Source: JASSUD01 sp031963415 (GTDB lineage: Bacteria; Pseudomonadota; Gammaproteobacteria; Burkholderiales; Burkholderiaceae). From it: a DNA stretch of 64,000 bases. The stretch spans positions 2,666,001 to 2,730,000 of the forward strand of contig JASSUI010000001.1 of NCBI GenBank assembly GCA_031963415.1, read 5' to 3'. The position numbers and the translations under genes were made by a program. Positions within the stretch are counted from its first letter, which is position 1. The number at the start of each line of letters is the position of its first letter. Positions 19,314-28,281 of this stretch are shown piece by piece. The notes beneath the pieces were generated by a model. The model had not been told where the DNA came from. It made no database searches and saw only the letters and a program-made list of their open reading frames with translations.

Positions 19314-19688
19314 ATGTTCAACCTATTCAAAGCTGTAAGGGGGAGTGTGGTAGGAAAATACGCTGTGGCATCGGCACTCGGCGCTGTGGGCGGCATCATG
19401 TTGGCGTCACACCTTTATTTTGGGCCACGCCTCGATAAAGTGCGAATTGCCAGCGCCCAATATCAAGTCAATCTAGTGACTGCAAATACCAAACTGGCTG
19501 CTGCCCAGAATAAAGCGGTTAGCCGCATCGAAATCCAATACCGTGACCGCATCAAGGTGGTAAAGGAAAAAGGCGAGACCATCATCAAGGAGGTGCCCAT
19601 TTATGTCACGCGAGAAGCTACAACTCCTTTTCCCAGAGAACAGTCGAAGGGTAAACTCCTAGTGAGATCATTTTGTATTCACCATTAA
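19314..19688 (+). pseudogene. Phage spanin (Rz-like) gene, 3'-truncated
   Basis: The reading frame starts at the ATG at 19314 behind GGAGAGG. An N-terminal membrane segment (VVGKYAVASALGAVGGIMLASHL) is followed by a charged helical stretch and KEKGETIIKEVPIYVT, which matches phage inner-membrane spanin or lysis proteins of the Rz type. After VTREATTPF the usual C-terminal ending is gone, and the frame reads antisense through an integrase fragment into a meaningless tail (LLVRSFCIHH). It is therefore a fragment of a prophage lysis cassette fused by deletion to the integrase remnant, probably non-functional. Confidence 0.65.
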
Positions 19689-19818
19689 ACAGGTAACGAA
19701 ATCGCCACCTTCGCGCTCCATTCGGTTCAATCAACAGGACAAGTCCTTCTCCATCTGTTAATCGCACTGTTTTAGCGGCTGGCTTAGTATTACGAATGAG
19801 TGTATTTGTTAATGGCAT
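19618..19818 (-). pseudogene. P4-type tyrosine integrase, N-terminal fragment
   Basis: The frame starts at the ATG at 19818 after GAGAGGG. MPLTNTLIRNTKPAAKTVRL, then DGEGLVLLIEPNGARRWRFRY and ISLGVYPS match the N-terminal (DUF4102) arm-binding domain of P4-like integrases, normally about 400 aa. The homology ends at VYPS, followed by TVLWEKEL and a stop, so the catalytic domain is missing. It points away from tRNA-Arg, 186 bp from the tRNA 3' end, the usual place for an integrase of an island inserted in a tRNA. It is the relic of the enzyme that probably brought in this island or a phage. Confidence 0.85.
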
Positions 19819-20003
19819 CACACCCTCTCTATGAGTAACTTTTGTCGTTGTATGAGTAACCTACCTAAAAGTCATTCATATTTCCAATTTGCTGCATAGA
19901 GAAATAGTGAAGCGGCTAGAGCTGACAAAAATCCTGAAAGGCTTATAAATACTAGGGTTTAACGCAGACTTGGGTAAAGTTGAGGCGGGTTAAGAAAGGA
20001 AGG

Positions 20004-20080
20004 TGGCCTGCCCGGAGGGATTCGAACCCCCGACCCTCGGCTTAGAAGGCCGATGCTCTATCCAACTGAGCTACGGGCAG
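20004..20080 (-). tRNA. tRNA-Arg (anticodon TCT), CCA encoded
   Basis: Read on the minus strand it folds as a complete cloverleaf: acceptor CTGCCCG/CGGGCAG, D-arm GCTCAGTTGGATAGAGC, anticodon stem TCGGC/GCCGA with loop CTTCTAA (anticodon TCT), T-arm with GTTCGAATCCC, discriminator G and an encoded CCA. Its 3' end faces the integrase fragment at 19618-19818, so this tRNA is the probable attachment site of the adjoining island. Confidence 0.97.
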
Positions 20081-20098
20081 ATAAAGGTAGAAAAATAA

Positions 20099-20923
20099 CT
20101 AAGGGCGAATGATAAACCATCCGAGTGCGAATGCGCCCATAAAAATGCAATAAATACCAAACCATGCAAGACGTCCTTTTCCTTCAAAGTAACGCATCAG
20201 AAAGCGTACGCTTAGGTAGGCTGTGATGGCGGTTAATACTCCACCCAGCAACGAAATACCAAGCTGACCTTGCGGCTCGAGGAAAAGCGCTGGCAATTTT
20301 AATACACCTGCAGCAAAAATGATGGGGGTACCTAATAAAAAAGAGAATTCAGCTGCTTTTTCTGCGCTTAGTCCAAGGCTGACCCCAGCAATCATCGTAA
20401 GTCCACTGCGCGAAAAACCTGGAATGAGCGCGCCAATTTGTGCAAAACCAATCGCAATAGCCCGAGAAAAACTTAATTTTTGCGGTGTAGTAGTTGGACG
20501 TAGCCGCTGCAATCGATCACCTATATACAACAACACACCATTTGCTATCAGTGCTGCAGCGACAATTCTCAGATCGTAAAAAAGTTTTTCTAGCGGTTTT
20601 TCTAAAATTAAGCCAACTAAGCCCGCGGGTATTGTCCCCACGATTAAAGCCCAAGCAAGATGCCCATCTTCATTCTGCTGCCCTCTTATTGATTTAAGCC
20701 ACCCTTTCAAAAGCGCAAACCAGCGAGCACGGAAATACCATAGCAATGCCAACGCAGTACCCATATGCAGAGCGACTAAGAACGGGACAAGTTGCGGCGT
20801 GTGCTTGCTGATATGAAGGTTAAATAAGCCTGGCAAAATTAATGTGTGTCCCAAGCTACTAACAGGAAACAACTCAGTCACACCTTGCAAGACACTCAAA
20901 AAAAGTAAAAATTCTATGCTCAT
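20099..20923 (-). CDS. uppP: Undecaprenyl-diphosphatase (UppP/BacA)
   Basis: The 274-aa integral membrane protein removes one phosphate from undecaprenyl diphosphate to recycle the lipid carrier for peptidoglycan and other envelope polymers. The two family motifs are visible: GVTELFPVSSLGHTLILP near residue 14 (usual form ExxxEFLPVSSTGH) and PGFSRSGLTM near residue 168. Both are slightly divergent but keep the key Glu, Ser, His and Arg. About eight hydrophobic helices cover the rest, and the length fits the family. It is transcribed toward tRNA-Arg, 18 bp away, with no operon partner. Confidence 0.93.
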   Translation of the reverse strand: MSIEFLLFLSVLQGVTELFPVSSLGHTLILPGLFNLHISKHTPQLVPFLVALHMGTALALLWYFRARWFALLKGWLKSIRGQQNEDGHLAWALIVGTIPAGLVGLILEKPLEKLFYDLRIVAAALIANGVLLYIGDRLQRLRPTTTPQKLSFSRAIAIGFAQIGALIPGFSRSGLTMIAGVSLGLSAEKAAEFSFLLGTPIIFAAGVLKLPALFLEPQGQLGISLLGGVLTAITAYLSVRFLMRYFEGKGRLAWFGIYCIFMGAFALGWFIIRP

Positions 20924-21213
20924 CTAATTTTCTATCTTTTTCAATTCGATGAATTCACCGTAAACTAAAACTCATTTCGTCAATATCCAAATTTTAGACA
21001 TTGATGGAATGAGTTTCAGTCACATTAGCCGCTACAATGTGCTGACCAATGAACAAATGAGAAACAAGCCGGCGATTTTATAGCAAATGAAATGTCTAGT
21101 TGAAATTATGTTTAAGAAATCTTTGCGTGGCTCCGGTAGCGCGGTGCAACATCGTTACAAAGGTTATGCAAAATTTCTTAATTGTCACCGTAATCAAATT
21201 TCATAGGCTCGTT

Positions 21214-21945
21214 ATGACAAAAAATTTTTTGCGCTTTTTATTTCAGATGGCGCTAGTAGTAGCCCTTGCTGCCTGTGGTTCCACTTCAAAGACCACTTAT
21301 TATCGGGTTAAAAAAGGTGACACATTAGAACGTATCGCCAAGCGTTCTCGCCAAAAGCCACAAAATATTTTGCTCTGGAATAAATTATCAGGGCCGCGTG
21401 CTATTCGCGCTGGTCAAGTATTAAGGGTCTCGCCATTACGTGCGCGAGGTGCGCCCATTCGTACCAGAACATTACCCGCATCAAAATATGCGCAAACAGG
21501 CAATCAGTCTACATCCCTTCCCTCTTCCACTAAGCCAACTACGCCCGCGGCTGCTCACCTTGTTCCCCCTCGTACTCTTGCGTTGCAGTGGCCTGTGCAT
21601 GGCCCAATATTGACCCGCTTTGACGGCCATATCAATAAAGGAGTAAACATCGGTGGCAAATTAGGCGCACCTATTCGAGCTGCAATGGGGGGTAGTGTTG
21701 TGTATGCAGGTAATGGGTTACGCGGTTATGGCAATGTGATGATTATCAAACATCAAGATGATTTCTTAACCGTCTATGCTCACAATCGTGTTTTGCTTGT
21801 CAAAGAGGGGCAAAGCATTAAGAAAGGACAACAAATAGCAGAAATGGGCAATAGCGATGTCACTGGACGTCATGCTATGTTGCACTTTGAAGTGCGTTAT
21901 AAAGGTCGCTCAGTCGATCCTATGCGTTATCTGCCAGCGCTTTAA
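21214..21945 (+). CDS. nlpD: NlpD-like LysM/LytM lipoprotein (amidase activator)
   Basis: The ATG at 21214 places a lipoprotein signal at the N-terminus (FQMALVVALAACGS, lipobox LAAC); the longer frame from 21100 would bury it. A LysM domain follows (YYRVKKGDTLERIAKRS), then a Pro/Thr-rich linker and a C-terminal LytM/M23 domain (GYGNVMIIKHQDDFLTVYAHN). The zinc ligands of active M23 enzymes are altered: the HxxxD site reads KGVNIGG, and the HxH before FE reads AMLHFE. Together with the ending RYKGRSVDPMRYLP this fits NlpD, a non-catalytic activator of septal amidase AmiC at division. In many proteobacteria nlpD lies close to mutS, as here. Confidence 0.88.
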   Translation: MTKNFLRFLFQMALVVALAACGSTSKTTYYRVKKGDTLERIAKRSRQKPQNILLWNKLSGPRAIRAGQVLRVSPLRARGAPIRTRTLPASKYAQTGNQSTSLPSSTKPTTPAAAHLVPPRTLALQWPVHGPILTRFDGHINKGVNIGGKLGAPIRAAMGGSVVYAGNGLRGYGNVMIIKHQDDFLTVYAHNRVLLVKEGQSIKKGQQIAEMGNSDVTGRHAMLHFEVRYKGRSVDPMRYLPAL

Positions 21946-22153
21946 AGATACGCCGCAAGAAATCTACGTGTACTCTTGCTATATAACAAACTACTGCATT
22001 TTGATGATGCAATTTTTTCAATCCTCATATGAACTTTTTTAAGCCCCAAGCGCAAAGTATTTCTTTGGTGCCTTACGACTACGGCACAGCTATTGGTGCA
22101 GAAAAAAAGTTTTTTGAATAAATTGGGCTCGCCTTTACCTTCCAGCTCTTACT

Positions 22154-24871
22154 ATGACTGTTCAACTCTCTTTTGACGATATCACTGCGGCTAAACCTAA
22201 GCACGCAACCGCTGCTGAAATGAATCCCGTGCCTAACATTGCTACGCATACTCCAATGATGCAGCAATATTTACGCATCAAAGCTGAGCATCCGCACGCA
22301 TTGGTGTTTTATCGGATGGGAGATTTTTATGAGTTATTTTTTAATGACGCAGAAAAAGCAGCACGCTTACTTAATTTGACACTAACCCAACGCGGCGCTT
22401 CAGCTGGGCAGCCGATTAAAATGGCAGGCGTGCCTTACCATGCTGCCGAGCAATATCTTGCCAAGCTCGTTAAATTGGGTGAATCAGTGGCTATTTGCGA
22501 ACAGATAGGAGACCCTGCTACGTCCAAAGGGCCTGTCGAACGTAAAGTGGTTCGCATCGTGACGCCTGGCACCCTCACTGATGCTGCGTTATTGGCGGAC
22601 AAGTCTGATAGCTACTTGCTAGCGCTTGCTAGTAAACGTATCAGTCGAGAGCAAAAAGTAAAAGTCGGTGTGGCTTGGCTCAATCTTGCTAGCGGCGCGC
22701 TGCGGCTCGCTGAAATAGCAGCTGATGAAGTACCTGCAGTACTCGAACGAATTCAGCCAGCCGAAACATTACTCGCTGAGAGTGACACACACGCTGATTC
22801 AGCGCCGCTTACTTTACCTACAGCTGCAGGTGCGGTGACTCGCGTTCCTAGCTGGCATTTTGATATTGATAACGGGCGAGCGCGTTTATGCGAACAATTA
22901 GGTGTGACCAACTTAGATGGCTTTAATGCACAAGGTATGTCCATCGCATGTGGTGCAGCTGGCGCTCTGCTGCTTTACGCTGCCGCTACCCAACAACAGC
23001 AACTCCATCATATACGTAGCTTACAAGTTGAGGATGAATCAGCTTATATTAGCCTCGATCCTGCCACTCGTCGTAATCTGGAGTTAACTGAAACACTACG
23101 TGGCACCGAAGCGCCCACTTTATTATCACTGCTTGATACATGCTGCACTGTAATGGGCAGTCGGCGCTTACGACATTGGATACATCATGCACCGCGGGAT
23201 GCAAGCATTGCGCAAGCACGTCATCAAGCTATTGATGCTCTGTTAATGCACGCTTCTGCTACGCATCTCGATTCACTGAGGCAGGCGTTAAAACCTATTG
23301 CAGATGTCGAGAGGATTACCTCCCGACTCGCACTTTTAAGCGCGCGTCCTCGTGACTTAGCTAGTTTGCGCGACTCTCTTGCCCGCTTACCTATTGTGCG
23401 TGGGTATACCAATTTACCGGCTGCATTATTCAATCAGCTGCATACTTCCCTCACTCCTCCTGCTGATTGTTTGACGCTATTAGAAAACGCTATTGCGCCT
23501 GAACCTTCTACCCTCTTACGTGATGGGGGCGTTATCGCGCGAGGTTATGATGAACAGCTTGATGAACTACGCGATATTTCAGAAAACTGCGCACAGTTTC
23601 TGCTAGATCTTGAAGCGCGTGAACGCGAACGCACAGGCATTGCTAACTTGCGTGTTGAATACAATAAAGTTCACGGTTTTTATATAGAAGTGACTCGCGG
23701 TCAAATAGACAAGGTACCGGATGATTATCGACGTCGCCAAACCTTAAAAAATGCCGAGCGCTATATCACGCCCGAGTTAAAAGCCTTTGAAGACAAAGCT
23801 TTATCTGCCAAAGACCGGGCGCTAACGCGTGAAAAAGCGTTGTACGATGAATTGCTACACGCGCTTTTACCTTTTATCCCCACTTGCCAACAAATAGCTT
23901 ATGCATTGGCCGAAGTCGATACGCTGGCTGCGTTAGCTGAACGCGCGCGTACGCTAGAGTGGGTAATGCCTGAATTTACTGATGCCAATATTATCGAATT
24001 CGAGCAAGCGCGCCATCCTGTTGTCGAAGCGCAAGTCGACAATTTCATACCGAATGACTGCGTGCTATCTGACCAACGTAAGTTGCTATTGATCACTGGC
24101 CCGAATATGGGCGGTAAATCAACTTTCATGCGGCAAACTGCACTGATCACTCTGCTCGCTTACCTCGGCTCGTATGTCCCTGCGCAACGTGTGCGGTTGG
24201 GCCCAATTGATCGCATTTTTACAAGGATTGGTGCTGCTGATGATTTAGCAGGGGGCCGCTCGACCTTTATGGTGGAAATGACTGAAGCTGCTGCGATTTT
24301 AAATGGTGCAAGCTCAAAGAGTTTGGTCTTAATGGACGAGATTGGTCGAGGTACATCGACCTTTGATGGATTGGCTTTAGCGTGGGCTATTGCACGGCAT
24401 TTATTGACTCATACATGCTGTTATACCCTGTTTGCGACGCATTATTTTGAGCTGACACAACTGACAAATGAGTTTTCACATGCTGCCAATATTCATTTAT
24501 CTGCCGTTGAGCATGAGCAAGGTATCGTTTTTCTGCATACAGTCAAAGAAGGCCCAGCGAATCAAAGCTACGGTCTACAAGTTGCAGCGTTAGCTGGCGT
24601 ACCGCAGACGGTGATTGAAAGTGCTCAACAGCATTTGCGGCAACTTGAACAGCAAGCACTGAGCACTAGCGCCGCCGATGATCTCTTTCATCCTATGGAA
24701 ACTGCCGCTGCTTCAGCGCCTATGCAAATTCAACCCGCTCCAGCCACTGCGGCCCTCTTGCCTGCGTGGCAAAGCGTAATAGAAAAATTACGCGAGTTTG
24801 ATCCTAACGAAATGCGGCCACGTGAAGCACTTGATATGCTTTTTGAATTGCACGATCTCGTTAAACCATAA
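22154..24871 (+). CDS. mutS: DNA mismatch repair ATPase MutS
   Basis: The 905-aa protein is of typical MutS length. The mismatch-recognition loop with the Phe-x-Glu motif is visible (RMGDFYELFFNDAEKA, about residue 55). The C-terminal ATPase has Walker A GPNMGGKSTFMRQ near 655 and Walker B/signature LMDEIGRGTSTFDGLALAWA near 730. The MutL- and tetramer-contact end is present (ALDMLFELHDLVKP). It binds mismatches and recruits MutL. The gene appears intact, so mismatch repair recognition is retained in this reduced-looking genome. Confidence 0.97.
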   Translation: MTVQLSFDDITAAKPKHATAAEMNPVPNIATHTPMMQQYLRIKAEHPHALVFYRMGDFYELFFNDAEKAARLLNLTLTQRGASAGQPIKMAGVPYHAAEQYLAKLVKLGESVAICEQIGDPATSKGPVERKVVRIVTPGTLTDAALLADKSDSYLLALASKRISREQKVKVGVAWLNLASGALRLAEIAADEVPAVLERIQPAETLLAESDTHADSAPLTLPTAAGAVTRVPSWHFDIDNGRARLCEQLGVTNLDGFNAQGMSIACGAAGALLLYAAATQQQQLHHIRSLQVEDESAYISLDPATRRNLELTETLRGTEAPTLLSLLDTCCTVMGSRRLRHWIHHAPRDASIAQARHQAIDALLMHASATHLDSLRQALKPIADVERITSRLALLSARPRDLASLRDSLARLPIVRGYTNLPAALFNQLHTSLTPPADCLTLLENAIAPEPSTLLRDGGVIARGYDEQLDELRDISENCAQFLLDLEARERERTGIANLRVEYNKVHGFYIEVTRGQIDKVPDDYRRRQTLKNAERYITPELKAFEDKALSAKDRALTREKALYDELLHALLPFIPTCQQIAYALAEVDTLAALAERARTLEWVMPEFTDANIIEFEQARHPVVEAQVDNFIPNDCVLSDQRKLLLITGPNMGGKSTFMRQTALITLLAYLGSYVPAQRVRLGPIDRIFTRIGAADDLAGGRSTFMVEMTEAAAILNGASSKSLVLMDEIGRGTSTFDGLALAWAIARHLLTHTCCYTLFATHYFELTQLTNEFSHAANIHLSAVEHEQGIVFLHTVKEGPANQSYGLQVAALAGVPQTVIESAQQHLRQLEQQALSTSAADDLFHPMETAAASAPMQIQPAPATAALLPAWQSVIEKLREFDPNEMRPREALDMLFELHDLVKP

Positions 24872-25115
24872 CCCTTAAGATAGTTCTTCAAAATTGCTTT
24901 CAGCAAGCCTCGCAGTATATTTTTTTAGGAAGTAGTAGAGACTTATCGAAATAGCAGGCAACTTGTGCCTGCATTAAGATCTTTAAATCAAGATGACAAA
25001 GGGTGGCCTTGAAATACTGTAGATACCCTATTTAATTAAAAAGCTGGTGAAACGGCTGCTTAACATTGAAATTAGGAATGAACCCTTAAGTTTCAGCGCC
25101 GCACTAAGCAATTAT

Positions 25116-25688
25116 TTAATGCAAGGTTGGAGATTGCTTGTTTTTGCTCTCTTCTTCCAAATCAGCTTCATGGGTATCAAGGCCATCGGCTCCATGGGCA
25201 TGTTCATGCAAAATTTCTTCAGCACTTGCGTCACGCACATTGATTACTTTTAAGTTAAAACGAAGCGCAATACCTGCTAGCGGATGGTTGCCATCTAACA
25301 CGACTTTATCTTCTGCGATATCTGTCACGGTATAAATGACGAAGTCTTCATCCTCGTCAACCTCCTCCTCATCTTCTTCATCCGGTACGCCTTCAAATTG
25401 CATCCCGACTTCAAGTGAATCAGGAAAGCGACTACGCGCTTCAATTTTTATTAGCTCTGGGTCATATTCACCAAATGCGTCATCAGGTTCAAGCTGAACT
25501 TGTGTCTCAAAGCCTAGCTCTTGGCCTTCTAATACTTTCTCTATCTTTGGAAAAATGCCTTCATAGCCACCGTGTAGATAGACAATCGGTTCATCTCCCT
25601 CCTCAATAACATTGCCTTGCGCGTCCGACAGAGTGTAGTCGATCGAGACGACAGTATTTTTCGTAATCTTTTTGCGTTCAATATTCAT
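25116..25688 (-). CDS. FKBP-type peptidyl-prolyl isomerase, SlyD-like
   Basis: The start chosen is the ATG at 25688 (MNIERKKITKNTVVSIDYTL); the frame can open five codons earlier but family members begin here. The FKBP fold motifs VSIDYTLSDAQGNVIEE and GFETQVQLEPDDAFGEYDP are followed by an insert-in-flap chaperone domain, an acidic run (EEDEEEVDEDED), and NHPLAGIALRFNLKVINVR. The C-terminus is short and His/Asp/Glu-rich (HEHAHG), the place where SlyD has its metal-binding tail. Role: proline isomerase and folding chaperone in the cytoplasm. The ORF overlaps no neighbour and stands alone. Confidence 0.92.
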   Translation of the reverse strand: MNIERKKITKNTVVSIDYTLSDAQGNVIEEGDEPIVYLHGGYEGIFPKIEKVLEGQELGFETQVQLEPDDAFGEYDPELIKIEARSRFPDSLEVGMQFEGVPDEEDEEEVDEDEDFVIYTVTDIAEDKVVLDGNHPLAGIALRFNLKVINVRDASAEEILHEHAHGADGLDTHEADLEEESKNKQSPTLH

Positions 25689-25703
25689 TCTGCAGTTCTC
25701 CAA

Positions 25704-26556
25704 AATCCAAATCGCATTATACGATGCGGTGCTTCTACAACTTTAATTCAGCGCTTTTAAGGGACAATAAGTTGCTTGAAGCTATCTTCATGCCAGAATG
25801 CTTGCTGTAACCACTACCTGTCCTTTATCGCGGAGTCATGGCTCTCTTTTCCTTTTGTACGCTGTTTAGTAAGCATCAAAGGTATTTTCTACTAAGGCTG
25901 TTATGTAAGTATCCGTAGATACCTATTTTGCTACAGAGTTTCACCCAATTAATCTTTACCATTTCACCGATAATCCGGTAGGCGCAATGCAATAAGTTCT
26001 ATCATTTTGTAACATTCTTTAACTTTCTTATCTAAAAAAAATACTTAGTATTAAGTTTATCTGGAAGGCCAACATGATCTTTAGAGAATCTCTACATAAT
26101 GCTCAAGGCAAGACAAACCGTGGCTGAGCAGTATATGAGTAGTTGCCATGAGGCTGTCGTTATTTATTCTTCAGCTGCTTGTGTTATACAGAGATTTTCT
26201 AGATCGGCTATGGTCGAGCGGCTTCTTAATCATCAGCAACGTAGGGTTAGTAATTTATCGACGCTAGAGATGAAAGTGCCTATAATTCCGAGTCAGCCGT
26301 ATGTAAAAGGAAAGTCTGCCGCGTCAACGCAAATAGATTTTCTAAATTACATGCAAGTATATAAGGTAGTACCTTCTTGCTTATCTTTAAAAATCTGTCC
26401 ACAAATCGCCCAAAAGATCGTGATCCGGGGTCGGGCAGTGCTCGCAAACTTTATGTACGTCGTATGTACACGCCGGTTGCAGTACTCTGCTCTCCTCCGA
26501 CTGACGGCCTTTTAGACAGTTTATGAACAGATTCCAACTATAAAAAGGACTTGATA
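25704..26556. other. Long gap, mostly non-coding, with a transposon-end-like motif
   Basis: About 850 bp lie between the isomerase and a small lipoprotein gene. At 26083-26097 the sequence GAGAATCTCTACATAATG resembles the terminal repeats of the MITE at 31207-31324. A 138-codon frame at 26099-26515 starts just after this motif; it has no ribosome site or recognisable domain and is listed separately at low confidence. Otherwise I see nothing supportable. Confidence 0.4.
26099..26515 (+). CDS. Hypothetical protein, doubtful
   Basis: This open frame of 138 codons contains a normal mix of residues, rich in Ser, Val and Arg, and no recognisable domain, signal or repeat. There is no convincing ribosome site, and the frame begins right beside a transposon-end-like motif (26083-26097). 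It could be a decayed gene or chance. I include it because nothing else explains the stretch. Confidence 0.2.
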   Translation: MLKARQTVAEQYMSSCHEAVVIYSSAACVIQRFSRSAMVERLLNHQQRRVSNLSTLEMKVPIIPSQPYVKGKSAASTQIDFLNYMQVYKVVPSCLSLKICPQIAQKIVIRGRAVLANFMYVVCTRRLQYSALLRLTAF

Positions 26557-26808
26557 ATGAAAAAATGTCTCCTCGTTACTCTTCTGACGGCAGCCTTTGC
26601 TCTCTCAGCTTGCCCTCAACATTCCAACAAAGAGAACGAACAGAGCGCGCCTAATGCTGCTAGCGAAGCGTCTGCTGTGTCAGCTGCTTCTGCTCCAGAA
26701 GTCAATGTGCCAGATGCCAACGCAGCGCCTGCTAGCTCATCAGCTGCTTCTGAAGCCGCTCCTGCAAGCAGCGCAACGCCTGCTAGCGCAGCTTCTACAG
26801 CACACTAA
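26557..26808 (+). CDS. Small Ala/Ser-rich lipoprotein
   Basis: The ATG at 26557 follows AAGGAC at 6 bases spacing and is preferred to a TTG two codons upstream. The 83-aa product has a lipoprotein signal (MKKCLLVTLLTAAFALSAC, lipobox LSAC). Its mature part consists almost only of Ala, Ser, Pro and Glu in imperfect repeats (SEASAVSAASAPE, ASSSAASEAAPASS), so it is probably extended and unstructured between membrane and wall. No enzymatic domain is present. A strong hairpin terminator follows at 26840, supporting a single-gene transcript. Function unknown. Confidence 0.7.
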   Translation: MKKCLLVTLLTAAFALSACPQHSNKENEQSAPNAASEASAVSAASAPEVNVPDANAAPASSSAASEAAPASSATPASAASTAH

Positions 26809-26839
26809 TCGTAAATATCTATCGCTAAGATAGATAGCT

Positions 26840-26897
26840 TAGCCCCACTCGTATTCGATCAGATAACTTGATTGAGTATAAGTGGGGCTAAAATTTT
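26840..26897 (+). terminator. Rho-independent terminator after the small lipoprotein gene
   Basis: TAGCCCCACT at 26840-26849 pairs with AGTGGGGCTA at 26881-26890 and is followed by AAATTTTAT. The loop is long, about 31 nt, and holds weaker pairing. The stem is GC-rich and sits 31 bp after the lipoprotein stop. Confidence 0.65.
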
Positions 26898-27009
26898 ATG
26901 AGGGCACTGAAAGTCAGTTTTTTTGCAGCGCCTGTGCCGCGCGCAGGGTTTTTAGCTTAGATCGACCCACAGCCTCTCTAACCACACGCATTGCGTGTTG
27001 TCTAGCACA

Positions 27010-28158
27010 TTAATTTAGCTGCGCATGCAAAGCTAAAATAAGACGTTGTGCCTCAGGTGTATAGTCTATCTGCCCTTGCTCAGTCACTACCGCTATTTGA
27101 GTTTTAGCATTATTCACCGCTTGAATATGAATTTGATAAGGCGCTGATTTTGATATTTTTTGTGGCCGACGATTAAAAAATTGGCTCAGTAGGCCCGGTT
27201 TTTTGCTCTCTTTGCTTTCTTTTGTTGCCGCTTCGTCTTGCGTTTCTTCTGGCATTTTTTCTATTAAACGACCAACGTATAGACCCTTATTTTTATCTCG
27301 TTGCTCAACCGCAAAATTCATACGATCTAGCGCTAGGCCCACTCGCCACCAAACACGCTCAAACGATTCATCTAATGAAATCAGCGTTGCCTTTGCTTGC
27401 TGGTTGACGGTAACTGTGGCGCGCTCTGTTTGCCGAGCTTGCTTGATTAAGTCTTGGGCTTGCTCTTCGTTAAGCCCTAAATTTTCCATGAGTCGCGCAA
27501 AGAACGCGAGTTCAAGATTAGGTTCACGTGCTCTATCTTGCCAACGGGAAGAGTCTTGACGACCAATGACAATTTCTTCCATCCCATGATGAATAATCGA
27601 AATCGCTACTCCATTTTCATTTCGTTGTACTAGCGTGCGGAATTTATCGCGTGTGCCTGATGAATAGATATTTTCTAAAAATTTGCCTATCGATTTACGG
27701 AATTGGCTATGCGGTATTTTTGCGCGGTTTTCGGCCCAGTCCGTTTCCATCAAGCCCAACTCTGGCTGATTAACCTTCAGTGTAAAGCCGTTTTTTTCCC
27801 ACAGGGCTTGCAGTTGCGGCCATAGTTGTTCAGGCGTATACCCAGCCGCCCTGAGCCAATAGGCGCTCCCATCGTATTCCAAATGTAAAAGTTGCTGCGC
27901 TTGTGACGCTGCTACGCGTTTGGCTTTTGTTCGCTCGCCCAATAACGCTGGATTTGCAGACGTATCGAAACGTTGGCTTGGCTTTAGTTGAGTCAAATCA
28001 GTAGGCACTCTCAGGCTTGGACCGGATTCGGCATTTTGATAGTTAACCCGATCCGATGCAAACGTTTCGTTTAGCGTATCACAGGCAGTCAACAACGAGC
28101 CTGCAGCCACTGTAAAAGCCGCATGAAGCAAAAAAATATAACGATTAGTTGGTTTCAT
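27010..28158 (-). CDS. bamC: Outer membrane assembly lipoprotein BamC (NlpB)
   Basis: The 382-aa precursor has a lipoprotein signal (FTVAAGSLLTACDTL, lipobox LTAC, Cys26). The N-terminal unstructured region that contacts BamD is recognisable by LRVPTDLTQL, and two helix-grip domains follow (near 100-220 and 240-380, e.g. GFTLKVNQPELGLMETDWAENR). BamC is a subunit of the machine that inserts beta-barrel proteins into the outer membrane. It lies downstream of dapA on the same strand with about 120 bp between, the arrangement common to proteobacteria, and is probably co-expressed with it. Confidence 0.92.
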   Translation of the reverse strand: MKPTNRYIFLLHAAFTVAAGSLLTACDTLNETFASDRVNYQNAESGPSLRVPTDLTQLKPSQRFDTSANPALLGERTKAKRVAASQAQQLLHLEYDGSAYWLRAAGYTPEQLWPQLQALWEKNGFTLKVNQPELGLMETDWAENRAKIPHSQFRKSIGKFLENIYSSGTRDKFRTLVQRNENGVAISIIHHGMEEIVIGRQDSSRWQDRAREPNLELAFFARLMENLGLNEEQAQDLIKQARQTERATVTVNQQAKATLISLDESFERVWWRVGLALDRMNFAVEQRDKNKGLYVGRLIEKMPEETQDEAATKESKESKKPGLLSQFFNRRPQKISKSAPYQIHIQAVNNAKTQIAVVTEQGQIDYTPEAQRLILALHAQLN

Positions 28159-28281
28159 TTAAGAAGACTCAAATAAGATTCAGGAAACAAAGGTTTGCAC
28201 AAGTCAAAGACATCTTCATACCTGGGACTGCACTAATGTACTGGTAGTTAACACATGATTCGCGCTTAGCTTGGACAGACC

